A DNA stretch of 64,000 nt. Source: Boesenbergia rotunda. Taxonomy: Eukaryota; Streptophyta; Magnoliopsida; Zingiberales; Zingiberaceae. The stretch covers positions 124,001-188,000 of the forward strand of contig JAGFNQ010002589.1 of assembly GCA_024364735.1 (NCBI GenBank), given 5' to 3'. The notes under the pieces were generated by a model. The model was not told the DNA's origin. It ran no database searches and saw nothing but the letters and a program-made list of their open reading frames with translations. Every line of letters begins with the position of its first letter. Position 1 is the stretch's first letter. Made by a program: the position numbers and the translations under genes. Shown in pieces: positions 19,801 through 29,292 of the stretch.

Positions 19801-22183
19801 TGAACTTTCTTATGTTTGATTTTTTTTCTTTGATGGTTCCTCAAGATATATCACTCGAGTCCAAGAGGAAGTTAGCTAAGGTTTAAAATATCAAGCATTG
19901 CAGTCCTTATCAAAAACAATACAATTTTTTATACCTTCTTATGTTATGCCAATACGGTTTCTTATTACTTTCAAATATAAGTGTATACTAATTAAAATAT
20001 TTCCATTAATTGACTTGAAAAATATCTTTCTTTTGCAAAGTAAAAATCAACTCAAGCAGATATAAAGAAAGGACAAGAGTAAAATATAAGCTCTAACAAT
20101 AAGGTCTACCTGAGTCAAAATTGCCAGCTCCTCCACGGCTTATGGCTATGAGGTCCATGTCCACTATGACCATGACCCATTCCTATGAAGATCATGCCCG
20201 GTTATGGCTCATCCCTACGGTTTATAAAGATGTCGGACCCAACATGGGGGACTCGGCGAATCCATAATGTTTGGAGGGGAGACATAAGTATGGAGCTCGA
20301 GAACAACCCCAAGTAGAGTACTTTAGGGGCTCGATACTGACTCGCATGGGTAATTCTGGAGGTGAAGTTATAGGAAGGACTTGGGTGGCTGAGTTGCATG
20401 AGGAATTCTGGATGCCGAGCTATATGGGTGACTAGGGGCGCCAAGTCGTATATGAGGCTCAGGACTGAGCTGAGTCGAGAACTGCAACTGAGCCACATGG
20501 GGTGGATCCGCTCACGTGCAGTGGAGCCATGTAGGTTAGATTGCTGACCTGAAAGGGGATCACTATCCTAATGTGGAAGTGGATTTTTGATGCATGATTT
20601 TGGAAAGTCAATGGTAGGTCCTCTTCATCCTCCTATTAAATATAAGAGCAATGATAGGGAGAGTGAAAACCATAGTGAATGATGTGGCATGACGTGACAT
20701 GACGTGACACTTTACATGCACATGTCCGATTATCGCTTGGACACTATCAGCTGCCTTCGGTCGCCGTCCCGAATCAAACTATATCCTGGGGGGCACGGTG
20801 AACCCGTCGGAGATCGTGCATGCAAGATGCCACGTCATTCATTATGGTTTTCACTCTTCCATTTTCACTCTCCCAATCATTATTCTAAATTATAATACCC
20901 AATGAACTTTGAAATGTTTTAATTGGCATTACTCCTAAGGTATATGCCTTTTTTATGTATTTAGAAATGACGGGGCATACACGCACACTTGTAATGTCCA
21001 AGTGGAAGGACTAAGGGAAAGAAAACTTCTTTTTTGTCTAAACCTTCGGTAATGCCACAATAAATCTTAGATTTTATGCAAGAATGTATATTGATTTTCT
21101 TGGCATAATGGCCCTATAGTCGTGAGGAATTAGAGGCAATATGGAAAGTAAAATGATAGTATTGTATGTTTTGACAGGTGATAAACCACTCTCGTGGGAG
21201 CAAAGGATTAAAATAGCAACTGGTGCTGCTAGAGCTCTTGCATTTCTGCACACACCAGAGAACAACATCATTCATCGCGTCATCAAACCGTCCATCATCC
21301 TTCTTGACCAGGTGTGTAAACCTTAGCCTCCTTCAACCCGGCTAATTACTTCTTGGAAAAAGGTGGCACAAATAAGATGTTTTCATTTTTCTACCTAGGA
21401 GTTCAATGTAAAGCTTTCTGGCTTGGGGTGTTCGAGGGAAGGCCCAACCGATGGAGCAACTAGGGTGTCAACTCAACTCATGGGCACGGCTGGATATGTA
21501 GACCCCCAGTATGCTATGACTGGTTCGTTATGTTATTTTACAATCTTCTTTTTTCGGAAGATAAAACTGTGTAGCTAATTGATTGATAACACTCTTCAGC
21601 TTGATTAATAAAATCTTCAAAGTAATACCTTCTTATCCTATTGCTTATATTGATCCTTCAGTGTACACATGAAAACATCCTTTATATAAGTGAACACCTT
21701 TGGGGTATTAATTATTCAACTAGAATTATGTGATAATATCGCCTAGTTTGTTGAGTACCTAAACTTTTTTTCCTACTTATTGTACATGTATATTTATAAT
21801 CTTCTTGATCAGGTCATCTGGATGCAAAAGCTGATGTGTATGCATTTGGGATCATAATGCTTCAACTGCTTTCTGGTCTGAAGGTGTTTGATCGTAGCCG
21901 ACCAAGTGGTCAACAATCCTTGCTCTCGTACGCTCCTCGCTACATAACTGCTGAGAGAAAGTTGCGTGCATTTATGGATCCAAAACTTGGCAACCGATAT
22001 CAATTGAAGCATGCTTTTAGTTTAGCGAAACTATGTCAATTGTGTGTTGACTTTGCAGGCTCTAATCGACCACACATGCAAACTATATTGGTGGAGCTTG
22101 AGAAACTATATCGGCGAACCTTGAGAGACTATATTGCACCGGTACAAGTTGAAGCATGCCCTGTATCTTCGCCTTCTGAATGA
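16890..22183 (+). CDS. Receptor-like/cytoplasmic kinase-type gene, predicted catalytically dead (5' exon(s) not found)
   Basis: Five exons join in frame with GT..AG introns: 16890-17191 (after a TTTCCTCAG acceptor), 17952-18087, 21178-21311, 21399-21522 and 21813-22183 (stop TGA). The product has a Ser/Thr-kinase fold of the plant RLK/RLCK type: FNKLWAATNHF, the Gly-rich loop GRGEFTVVYRG, VAIKKW with the beta-3 Lys, the alpha-C Glu in EWENEM, and an LVYEFMNNGDL hinge. The C-lobe has GTAGYVDPQY, KADVYAFGIIMLQLLSG, and RPHMQTILVELEKL. The catalytic loop, however, reads HRVIKPSIILLD (HRD Asp and the Asn replaced), and the Mg-binding motif reads LSGLG instead of DFG. It is therefore likely a pseudokinase acting as scaffold or regulator, if expressed. 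No signal peptide or membrane segment lies in the part seen. Intron 2 is 3.1 kb and holds foldback elements. Confidence 0.75.
17248..17623. mobile_element. MITE-like foldback element 1 in kinase intron 1
   Basis: About 375 bp with ends AATGAT..ATCATT and subterminal GAGTGAA/TTCAC repeats. Inside, a ~65-bp arm near 17314-17382 (GTCGATCGGACAC.., ..TCAAACTATA) pairs imperfectly with 17488-17562 in inverted orientation. Element 20650-20880 shares the core (TCAAACTATA and GGCACGGTGAACCCG-like segments). No transposase is encoded, so it is non-autonomous. Exact ends and TSD are uncertain. Confidence 0.6.
18469..18992. mobile_element. MITE-like element with GGGGTGTAA termini in kinase intron 2
   Basis: It starts GGGGTGTAAACGAGC and ends GGTTCAATTACACCCC, imperfect terminal inverted repeats. 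The interior is a series of GAGCTCGA/TCGAGC words in both orientations around an AT-rich centre. No coding capacity. Elements with this end are common in plant introns. I could not find a convincing TSD. Confidence 0.65.
20650..20880. mobile_element. MITE-like foldback element 2 (present in copy 1 only)
   Basis: Terminal inverted repeats run AATGATAGGGAGAGTGAAAA and its inverse at the right side (near 20847-20880). The core is shared with element 1. The equivalent place in copy 2 (near 34161) lacks it together with about 50 flanking bases, so the difference may be a deletion rather than a clean insertion. Confidence 0.6.
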
Positions 22184-22747
22184 TTAGATGATCTTTTAGC
22201 TGTCAACCATTTAAATTCATTTCATCTATGCATCGTTGATGTAGATTTAAGCTCATACAGCAAGGAGGATTCATTAACAACTTGTAATTTCTGATTTAAG
22301 ATTATGCTGCTTAGGATTGGTGTGCAAAATTCCTAGTGATTCCTTGAATTTCCAAGTTTAAGCTGATTAAAGTAACTTATTTGGATTCTAATATTTGTAG
22401 TGATGTATGTTCTATATAGGAATTTTTACTCTAAATAGGACGCGAACCTTGAGACGCTGAGCTTTTAGACCGTCCATTGCGAGCGCTTCTTGATTTATCT
22501 TGGTGATCGATGAGAAATTTTCGTGAGGTCAGATCGGTTATTCCAGATTCGTCTGTTACCTGATGAACTTGTTATATAGAATGTATCCAAGAAAGTAACA
22601 GGAGGAAGTGTTTATCCTAGAATTGTCAACTTTTTAGCTTCCTTAGTTTCAACACTTCTCCACAGCAATAAACGAATTTTTCTAAACACTTACACAAAAC
22701 CTAGTAGACATCTCAGTGCTGGAATTTTACTAAATTTTACTAATAAT
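22184..22747. other. 3' flank of the kinase gene
   Basis: AT-rich DNA between the kinase stop codon and the start of element B's LTR. It likely includes the 3' UTR. No further gene is seen, and the same sequence follows copy 2 (35454-36013). Confidence 0.6.
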
Positions 22748-23690
22748 TGTTGGATATTTGAGTCTTAAAAAGATTATATACGATTTTGTAAGAAAAAATT
22801 AATGTGTCATCAATCGATGAAAGTTAGAATTGACTTCAAATTCGAAATGTACGTTTCGCGTAGATGAATCTAGACTATTAATTTGCTCAAAATCGATTAC
22901 GGGTGAATGAGAAATTAAGTGTTTAAAGTCAATCCAAAATTAACATAGAAGGAAATAAATAGGGAATAGTCCTACATATGAAAATTCTAAAGGTGCTTGC
23001 TTTCTTATATGTGTTTCTGTGTTAATGGAGTTAAAAAAAATACAGGTATTTTCTTCTTACAGGCAAGTAGGTATTCACACTTGTGAGCCTGTCACGTGTG
23101 CAATGGGCATTTTGTTGGCGCACTTTGTACTTCGCACATATGCATCATCGTGAGGGGCTTAAATTTATACTCCAAATGATGTGATATTCGAGTGACATGT
23201 CATATGACGTGGCAATGCTTATGTGGCATTAGGGTGCGCAAAGAGAGATATGTTGTGGCAGTGCTTATGTGACATTAGGGTGGGTAGAGAGAGATGACTA
23301 GACTGCTAACTGGGCGAACGAATGACAATCTTAGATCGAAGAGGGGTGTTGGATCACAAGTGACGCGATCTAGAGCGTTGATCACGAATAATCGCGATCT
23401 GACTGTTGATGATGAGACTTGATCTGAAGCGTCAGATTGAATCTGGCGGCTGAGAACAAAAAGGGATATGAAGGGTTACAATGATCCAGATCTGGCAGCT
23501 GAGAAGGTTCACTGGATGCTGGAATCATTCATTCAATCATCCAAAGTTCAAAAAACATACATGTCATCTTCTGCATCCAGAGTCCAAAAAACCTACAAGA
23601 AAATTCGCTGGTTTCAAAATTTGAAGTGCTCCTATTTCGAGATATCGTCGTTGTATCTTGGGAAATGAATTGCTGCTATCCGTGAGCACA
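22748..23690 (+). repeat. Element B 5' LTR, copy 1 (right end approximate)
   Basis: This begins TGTTGGATATTTG and matches both 36014 onward and the decayed 3' LTR at 51676-53778, once the inserted solo LTR D is ignored. A recognisable tRNA primer site after it was not found, so the right end is estimated from the extent of matching. Confidence 0.6.
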
Positions 23691-23747
23691 TGTAGCGGAG
23701 CAATATTATTTTACGGAGATAGTATCGAATACTAGCCTTGACGATAT

Positions 23748-23823
23748 CATATCAGTTTGCATCCTCCCCGACAGCAACCCAGCCAACTCACAATCGTAAA
23801 ACAATATTATGTAAACTGATATG
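23748..23823. other. Inverted repeat in the element B leader
   Basis: CATATCAGTTTGCAT at 23748-23762 pairs with ATGTAAACTGATATG at 23809-23823 over 15 bases with one G-T wobble. In copy 2 (about 37023-37098) the wobble is a Watson-Crick pair. It lies between the LTR and gag and could be a leader RNA hairpin. Confidence 0.5.
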
Positions 23824-23913
23824 ACCTTAATCAACGACGTTCCGACTACCGTTCCATGTGAAGAGAAGCCGGAAAAGTTCAACGGAGTAGACTTTAAACG
23901 ATGATAAGAGAAG

Positions 23914-25427
23914 ATGCTATTCTATCTGACAACGCTAAACCTAGTACGGTTTGTACGTGAAGACCCACCAGCCACTACGGAAGGTGATTCCAACAGTAAG
24001 GTTGCATGTGATGCGTGGTCGCATGGAGATTTCTTGTGGCACAACTACATTCTCAAAGCATTGGACAACACGTTGTATAACATGTATAATGCGATGGAGA
24101 CGGCAAAATCTCTATGGGAATCACTAAAAAAGAAATACAAAATCGAATACGCCGGATTGAAGAAATTCATCGTCGGTCGGTTTCTGGATTTCAAGATAGT
24201 GAATTCCAAGAGTGTGACATCTCAAGTCCAAGACATGCAATTGATACTGCATGTTCTAGATGCCGAAGGCATGAAGCTGAACAAGTCGTTTAAAGTAGCC
24301 GCGATAATCGAGAAACTCCCTCCGTCGTGGAAGGATTTCAAAAATTACCTCAAGCATAAGCAAAAGGAGATTAGACTCGAAGACCTAATCCTGAGGCTAC
24401 GAATAGAGGAGGACAATCGAGAGCTATCCAATTCCAGAGGAACGAAGCGGGTTGCCGACGAGATGTCCAACCTGGTTGAGCCGAACACCAAGAAGCTGAA
24501 GCAATCCAAAAAGAAGGCTCAAGACGAGAAATTCAAGGGTTTGTGCTACAACTACGAAAAGCCATGACATATGTCCAAGGATTATAGACGCCCGAAGAAA
24601 CCAACCAAGTGTCAGAAGGATATTGCGAACCAGGTCTCAACTTCTGATGAGATGGAACTGGATCTCATTGTAGTCGTGTTTGAAGCCAACACGGTGGTGG
24701 ACAACCTGAAGCAGTGGTGGATCGATACTAGAGCAACACGTCATATCTATCCTGATAAGATGATGTTCTTCAATTATACTCCGATAAGTGAAAGAAAGCT
24801 TTATATGGGCAATTCCACTACATCGCCGATTGTCAGACTCGAGAAAGTTGCCCTGAAGATGATGTCTGGGAGGAGTTAACAATCATTGATATGCTCCACA
24901 TTCCCGACATCAGGAAGAGCCTAGTTTCTAGATCGACACTTGTCAAAGCCGACTTTAGACTAGTGTTCCAGTTAAGCAACTTTGTACTTACGAAGAATGG
25001 TGTCTTCGTAGGTAAGAGATACTTAAAACAGAGTCTGTTCAAAATGGTTGTTAATGAATGTACACTGTGAATTTGAGGGTAATAAAATAAAAATTTCCAG
25101 CTACGTTGTTGAGTGTTTTAATTTATGGCATGATCGACTTGGATATGTTTATAATAATACTCTGAAACATCTCGTCAAATTAAATTTATTACCAAACGTC
25201 AATGTTGACGAAACACACAAATGTGAAGTGTGTGTGGAAGCAAAGATGATGAGACTACCTTTTCATTCGGTCGAAAGGTCAACGACTCTCCTAGAATTGA
25301 TACATAGTGATCTATGTGACTTAATGTTTGTGCAAACTAGAGGAGGTAAAAAGTATTTTATTACTTTTATTGATAATTGCATGAGGTTCTGTTATGTCTT
25401 TCTTTTAAGAAGTAAAGATGAAACTTC
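23914..25427 (+). pseudogene. Element B Gag and early Pol, copy 1 (truncated at the N)
   Basis: Copia Gag of the UBN2 type: FYLTTLNLV at the start, LWESLKKKY, then VQDMQLILHVL and IIEKLPPSWKDFK. A degenerate zinc knuckle follows (CYNYEKP, stop at 24565-24567), then a degenerate protease site (WWIDTRATRHI where DTG is expected) and the integrase zinc region (FNLWHDRLGY, CEVCVEAKM, then LELIHSDLCD). Several stops and frameshifts are present. The sequence ends inside the integrase at the N, while copy 2 continues. Not functional. Confidence 0.85.
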
Positions 25428-25428
25428 N
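25428..25428. other. Single ambiguous base (N) at a sequence discontinuity
   Basis: The only N I noticed. To its left is element B integrase, which in copy 2 continues differently. To its right the sequence starts in the middle of a gypsy pol. No LTR end or TSD is present at the junction. Confidence 0.95.
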
Positions 25429-25448
25429 TTGCCTGGTCCCAGCAAGAT

Positions 25449-28400
25449 TTGAAAGGGGTCAGGCCCGAGGTCATGGAGCACAAGCTTCATGTCTACCCGG
25501 ACGCCCGACCCGTGAAGCAAAGAAAGAGAGACTTCAGTCCTGAGCAGAATAAGATCATCCAGGCCGAAGTAGAAAGGTTGTTGAAAGCAGGACACATCCG
25601 AGAAGTGCAATTTCCTGCCTGGCTGGCCAATGTGGTGCTGGTCTCGAAGCCGGGCGACAAGTGGAGGGTCTGCATTAATTTCAGGGATCTCAACAAAGCT
25701 TGCCCAAAGGATTGCTACCCGCTTCCTCGAATAGACCAGATGGTAGACTCCATCGCGGGGAGCGAGCTTATCTGCATGCTGGATGCCTATCAAGGGTACC
25801 ACCAAGTCCCGTTATGCCTGGATGACCAAGAGAAGGTTAGCTTTGTCACAGCGGAGGGTACTTATTGCTACACTGTTATGCCCTTCGGACTCAAGAATGC
25901 TGGGGCGACCTATCAGAGGCTGATGAACAAGGTCTTCAAGGAGCAGCTCGGGAAAAACATGGAAGTGTATGTGGATGACAACCTCATCAAGTCTCTCCGA
26001 GCCGCCGACCTGATAGCAGATGTGCAAGAGACCTGCTGCACTCTCAGGAGGTATGGCCTCAAGCTTAACCCAGCCAAATGCCTGTTCGGAGCTAAGAGTG
26101 GTAAATTCCTCGGGTACATCCTGACCGAACGGGGAATAGAGGCTAATCCAGGCAAAGTGAAAGCTCTGTTGGACATGCCTTCCCCCAGAAACCTAAAAGA
26201 GGTCCAGCGCTTGACGGGAAGAATTACTGCCTTGTCCCGATTCATCTCCAGGTCAGCCGATAGAAGTCTACCGTTCTTCAAGATTCTGCGTAAGGCCACC
26301 AAGTTCCAATGAAATGCTGAATGTGACCAGGCCTTCGAAGAATTGAAGACCTACTTGATCAGTCTGCCAGTATTAGCTAAACCTGAGGAAGGGGAACCAT
26401 TGTATGTTTATTTATCTGCTACTGAGGGAGCTGTGAGTGCTGTGCTTGTAACCCAGAAGGAGATCGAGCAGCAACCGGTCTATTTCTTTGGGCACTTACT
26501 TAAGGAGGCCGAGTGTCAGTATACTACACTCGAGAAATTAGCTTATGTCCTTGTGTTGATGGCTCGGTGACTGCGACTATACTTTTTGGCTCATCCTATC
26601 CGAGTGCTGACCAATAGCACACTTGGGAAGGTGTTGATCAACCTTGAAATCTCAGGTTGGATGGTTAAATGGACAACTGAGCTGAGCGAATATGATATTC
26701 AATACCAACCCAGAACTGCGATCAAAGCTCAGGCCTTGGCGGATTTCCTAAGTGAGCTCCATGCAGAGGAAGAAGAAGGAATATGGAAGATCTATGTAGA
26801 TGGGTCAGCCACTCGGGCAGGGAGTGGCGTGGGAGTCTTGTTGGTCTCCCCTGACGGAAGCTCACTACACTTGGCTGTACGCCTAGAATATCCAACTACT
26901 AACAATCAGGCGGAGTATGAAGCCCTCTTGGCGGGTCTGCAAGCGGCCAAACATGTGGGTGCTACTCGGGTCATCCTGCACTCGGACTCCCAGCTGGTGG
27001 CTCGGCAGGTGACCGGGTAGTTCGAGGTCAACGATGAAAAGTTACAAGCTTATGTGGAGGCTTACAAGCAATTACAAGCAGAGTTTCAAGAAGTCCAGAT
27101 TTTACAGATCCCTCGGGGGGATAATGCCAAGGCTGACGAACTAGCTAGGTTAGCCAGTTCGGTCCATCCCTGGGTCTTCCGCAAACCGTCACCTCAAGTC
27201 ATGCTGGTAGCCCAGGTGGAGAGAGAAACATAAATGGAAATACAAGGAGACTGGCGAGCCTCATTCATAACCTATCTGAAGGAAGGGACTCTTCCGGTCA
27301 GCTCGGAGCAAGCCAGGATATTCAAGATAAGGGCGGCCAGGTTTACTCTGATAGGAGACGCGCTGTACAAGCGAGCCTTCTCCCGACCGCTGCTCAGATG
27401 CCTGGGAGAAGAAGATGCAGATTATGTGCTACGAGAAGTACACCTGGGGTCCTGCGGAAACCACTCAGGAGGTCGGTCCATGGCTCGGAAGGTTTTACTA
27501 GCAGGTTACTTCTGGCCGACCCTCCAGAAGGATGCTGAGAGATTGGCCCTTTCCTGCCTTTCTTGTCAGAAGTACCAGAATTTATCGCACCGACCTGTCG
27601 AGATGCTGAGAGCTTCCACTGTGTCCTGTCCCTTCGACCAGTGGGGCATGGACATAGTAGGACTGTTCCCCAGGGCAGCCGGTCAGAAGTTCTTGCTAGT
27701 GGCAGTGGATTATTTCTCTAAGTGGATTGAGGCAGAGGCCTTAGCCCGGATTACTGAACAAGCAGTGAAGTTCCTGTGGCAGAATATCTTATGCCGATAT
27801 GGCATACCGCACAAGCTGGTGTCGGATAATGGTCGGCAATTTCAAGGTCGGATAATAAGAGAGTGGTGCAAGGAGTTTGGAATCAAACAGGCCTTCACCT
27901 CAGTGGCATACCCCCAAAGTAATGGTCAGACCGAGGTAGCTAACAGAGAGATTCTGAAGGGACTCAGAGCCAAGTTGGACTAGGTCGGGGGGTCCTGGGT
28001 GGACGAGCTACCCGACATTCTGTAGGCTCTCCGGACCACTCCTAAAGAAGGGTCAGGGTGCACACCCTTCCAGTTAGTACACGGTAGTGAAGCTGTGGTA
28101 CCCATGGAGGTCGACTGTGAATCTGACAGAAGACATCTGTACGAGGAAGACAATGCGGAGAAAAGACGGGCGGAGCTAGATCTGATTGAGGAGGTCCGAG
28201 CCAAGGCTGTAGTACGCATGATCGCCTACCAGCAACGAATGCGACGCCAATACAACCAGAAGGTTATACCCCACAGTTTCCAAGTAGGAGACAAGGTATG
28301 GAAAAGAATCAAGCCCGTTGGGGAAGTAGGCAAGCTGGAGCCCCAATGGAGTGGCCCTTTCCTGGTAGTCGAAGCGCTGGGATCAGGAGCTTACTATCTA

Positions 28401-28484
28401 CAAGACGCTCAGGGAAAACGGCTCGGAAGACCCTGGAGTGCAGTGCACCTAAGATTGTACCGTGAGGAGAGTGGAGAGAAATGA
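25449..28484 (+). pseudogene. pol: Tat gypsy Pol: RT, RNase H, archaeal-type RNase H, integrase
   Basis: One reading frame throughout, with six in-frame stops (26310, 26568, 27018, 27231, 27981, 28023). RT spans about 25500-26250 (WRVCINFRDLNKACPKD, MPFGLKNAGATYQRLM, catalytic YVDD). The gypsy RNase H follows (EGEPLYVYLSA, ECQYTTLEK, then LTNSTLG), and then a second, archaeal-type RNase H (IYVDGSATRAGSGVG, TNNQAEYEALLAGL, LHSDSQL). Integrase has H..H..CLSCQKYQ zinc ligands and the DDE residues in WGMDIVG, VSDNGRQF and NGQTEVANREI. The frame ends with a chromodomain-free tail (FQVGDKVWKR, GPF, WSAVHLRLY). No frameshift was seen, so decay is by stops only. Product not functional. Confidence 0.9.
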
Positions 28485-29292
28485 TTCTTGTAACTGTACT
28501 CAGAAAAAACGATGACAAAAACTCTGACTCTCCAAAAGACAATTACAGCAAGTTATAAGTGGGCTTGCTCTCACGCACCCACCGGACTCGGCGCCGATCG
28601 GGCGTGGCATTCCACGTTCGGTCGGGCCCGGTCGGGCGTGGCGATCCACGTTCGGTCAGGGTAAGTCGGACGGTGTCCAGACTCTTGCTTAAGAGAAATA
28701 CGAATTAACACATTTCTGTGATCTTCACTGCCAGGACGTGGCTCCCCACGTTCTGAGAGACAAAAAGGATAGTAGGTCAGCTTGATAAAGCTGAACTAGT
28801 CGAGCCAAGGCACACAAGCTAACTCGGCTTCGCCGATAAGGTTAACTCGTTGAAAACAAGATAGAACGCCAAGTCAGGGTATCAACCCGACTAAACAATA
28901 TGCCCGAACCCGGGTAACTGCCTAACTGAGTGACCGAGAGCTCAAATACACTGAGCGTCTGACACTTAGAAAAATTTTCTGCTTGGCTTATGAAATCGAA
29001 CTAAGAGGAACGGTATGAACGTCCTGAACGGTCAACGCTTAATGAAAAGTCGCGGTGCGGTTCAGATGTCGGCCCTTGCGGAATAGGTCGGACACACTGA
29101 GTGGACGATACTGAACAAAATTCTTAAGCATAGTAAACGAGCAAATGCGAGGTTAAAGCCTGCGAAGCAGGGGCATAACCAGTTAAGGTAGCTAAGAAAA
29201 GGCCCGGGGCCATTGCAAAATTAAGCCCTAAGGGCCAAGTCAACCTAAAACATCACAGAACATCACAAGTTTTCTAAGGCCCAACGGCCAAG
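28485..29292. other. Spacer between Tat pol and the antisense gene
   Basis: GC-moderate non-coding DNA with a few short direct repeats such as GATCGGGCGTGG/GGTCGGGCGTGGC near 28597-28645. No gene or promoter is recognised. It would be the 3' end of the antisense transcript and the 3' untranslated part of the sense one. Confidence 0.5.

Larger units (their letters stand above)
19385..25425. repeat. Large duplicated block, copy 1
   Basis: From ATTAGAAATTCAAG to the N at 25428 this sequence is repeated at 32921-38703. It contains kinase exons 3-5 with introns, flanking DNA, the 5' LTR of element B and B's gag/early pol. In the kinase exons I count six base differences over about 630 bases. Copy 1 has about 280 extra bases around 20617-20898 that include MITE-like element 2. 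Confidence 0.92.

Noticed and set aside
20140..20580. Possible exon in kinase intron 2 (present in both blocks)
   Set aside because: The GC-richer stretch has no conserved frame, no splice sites joining it to kinase exons, and small indels between copies that shift frames.
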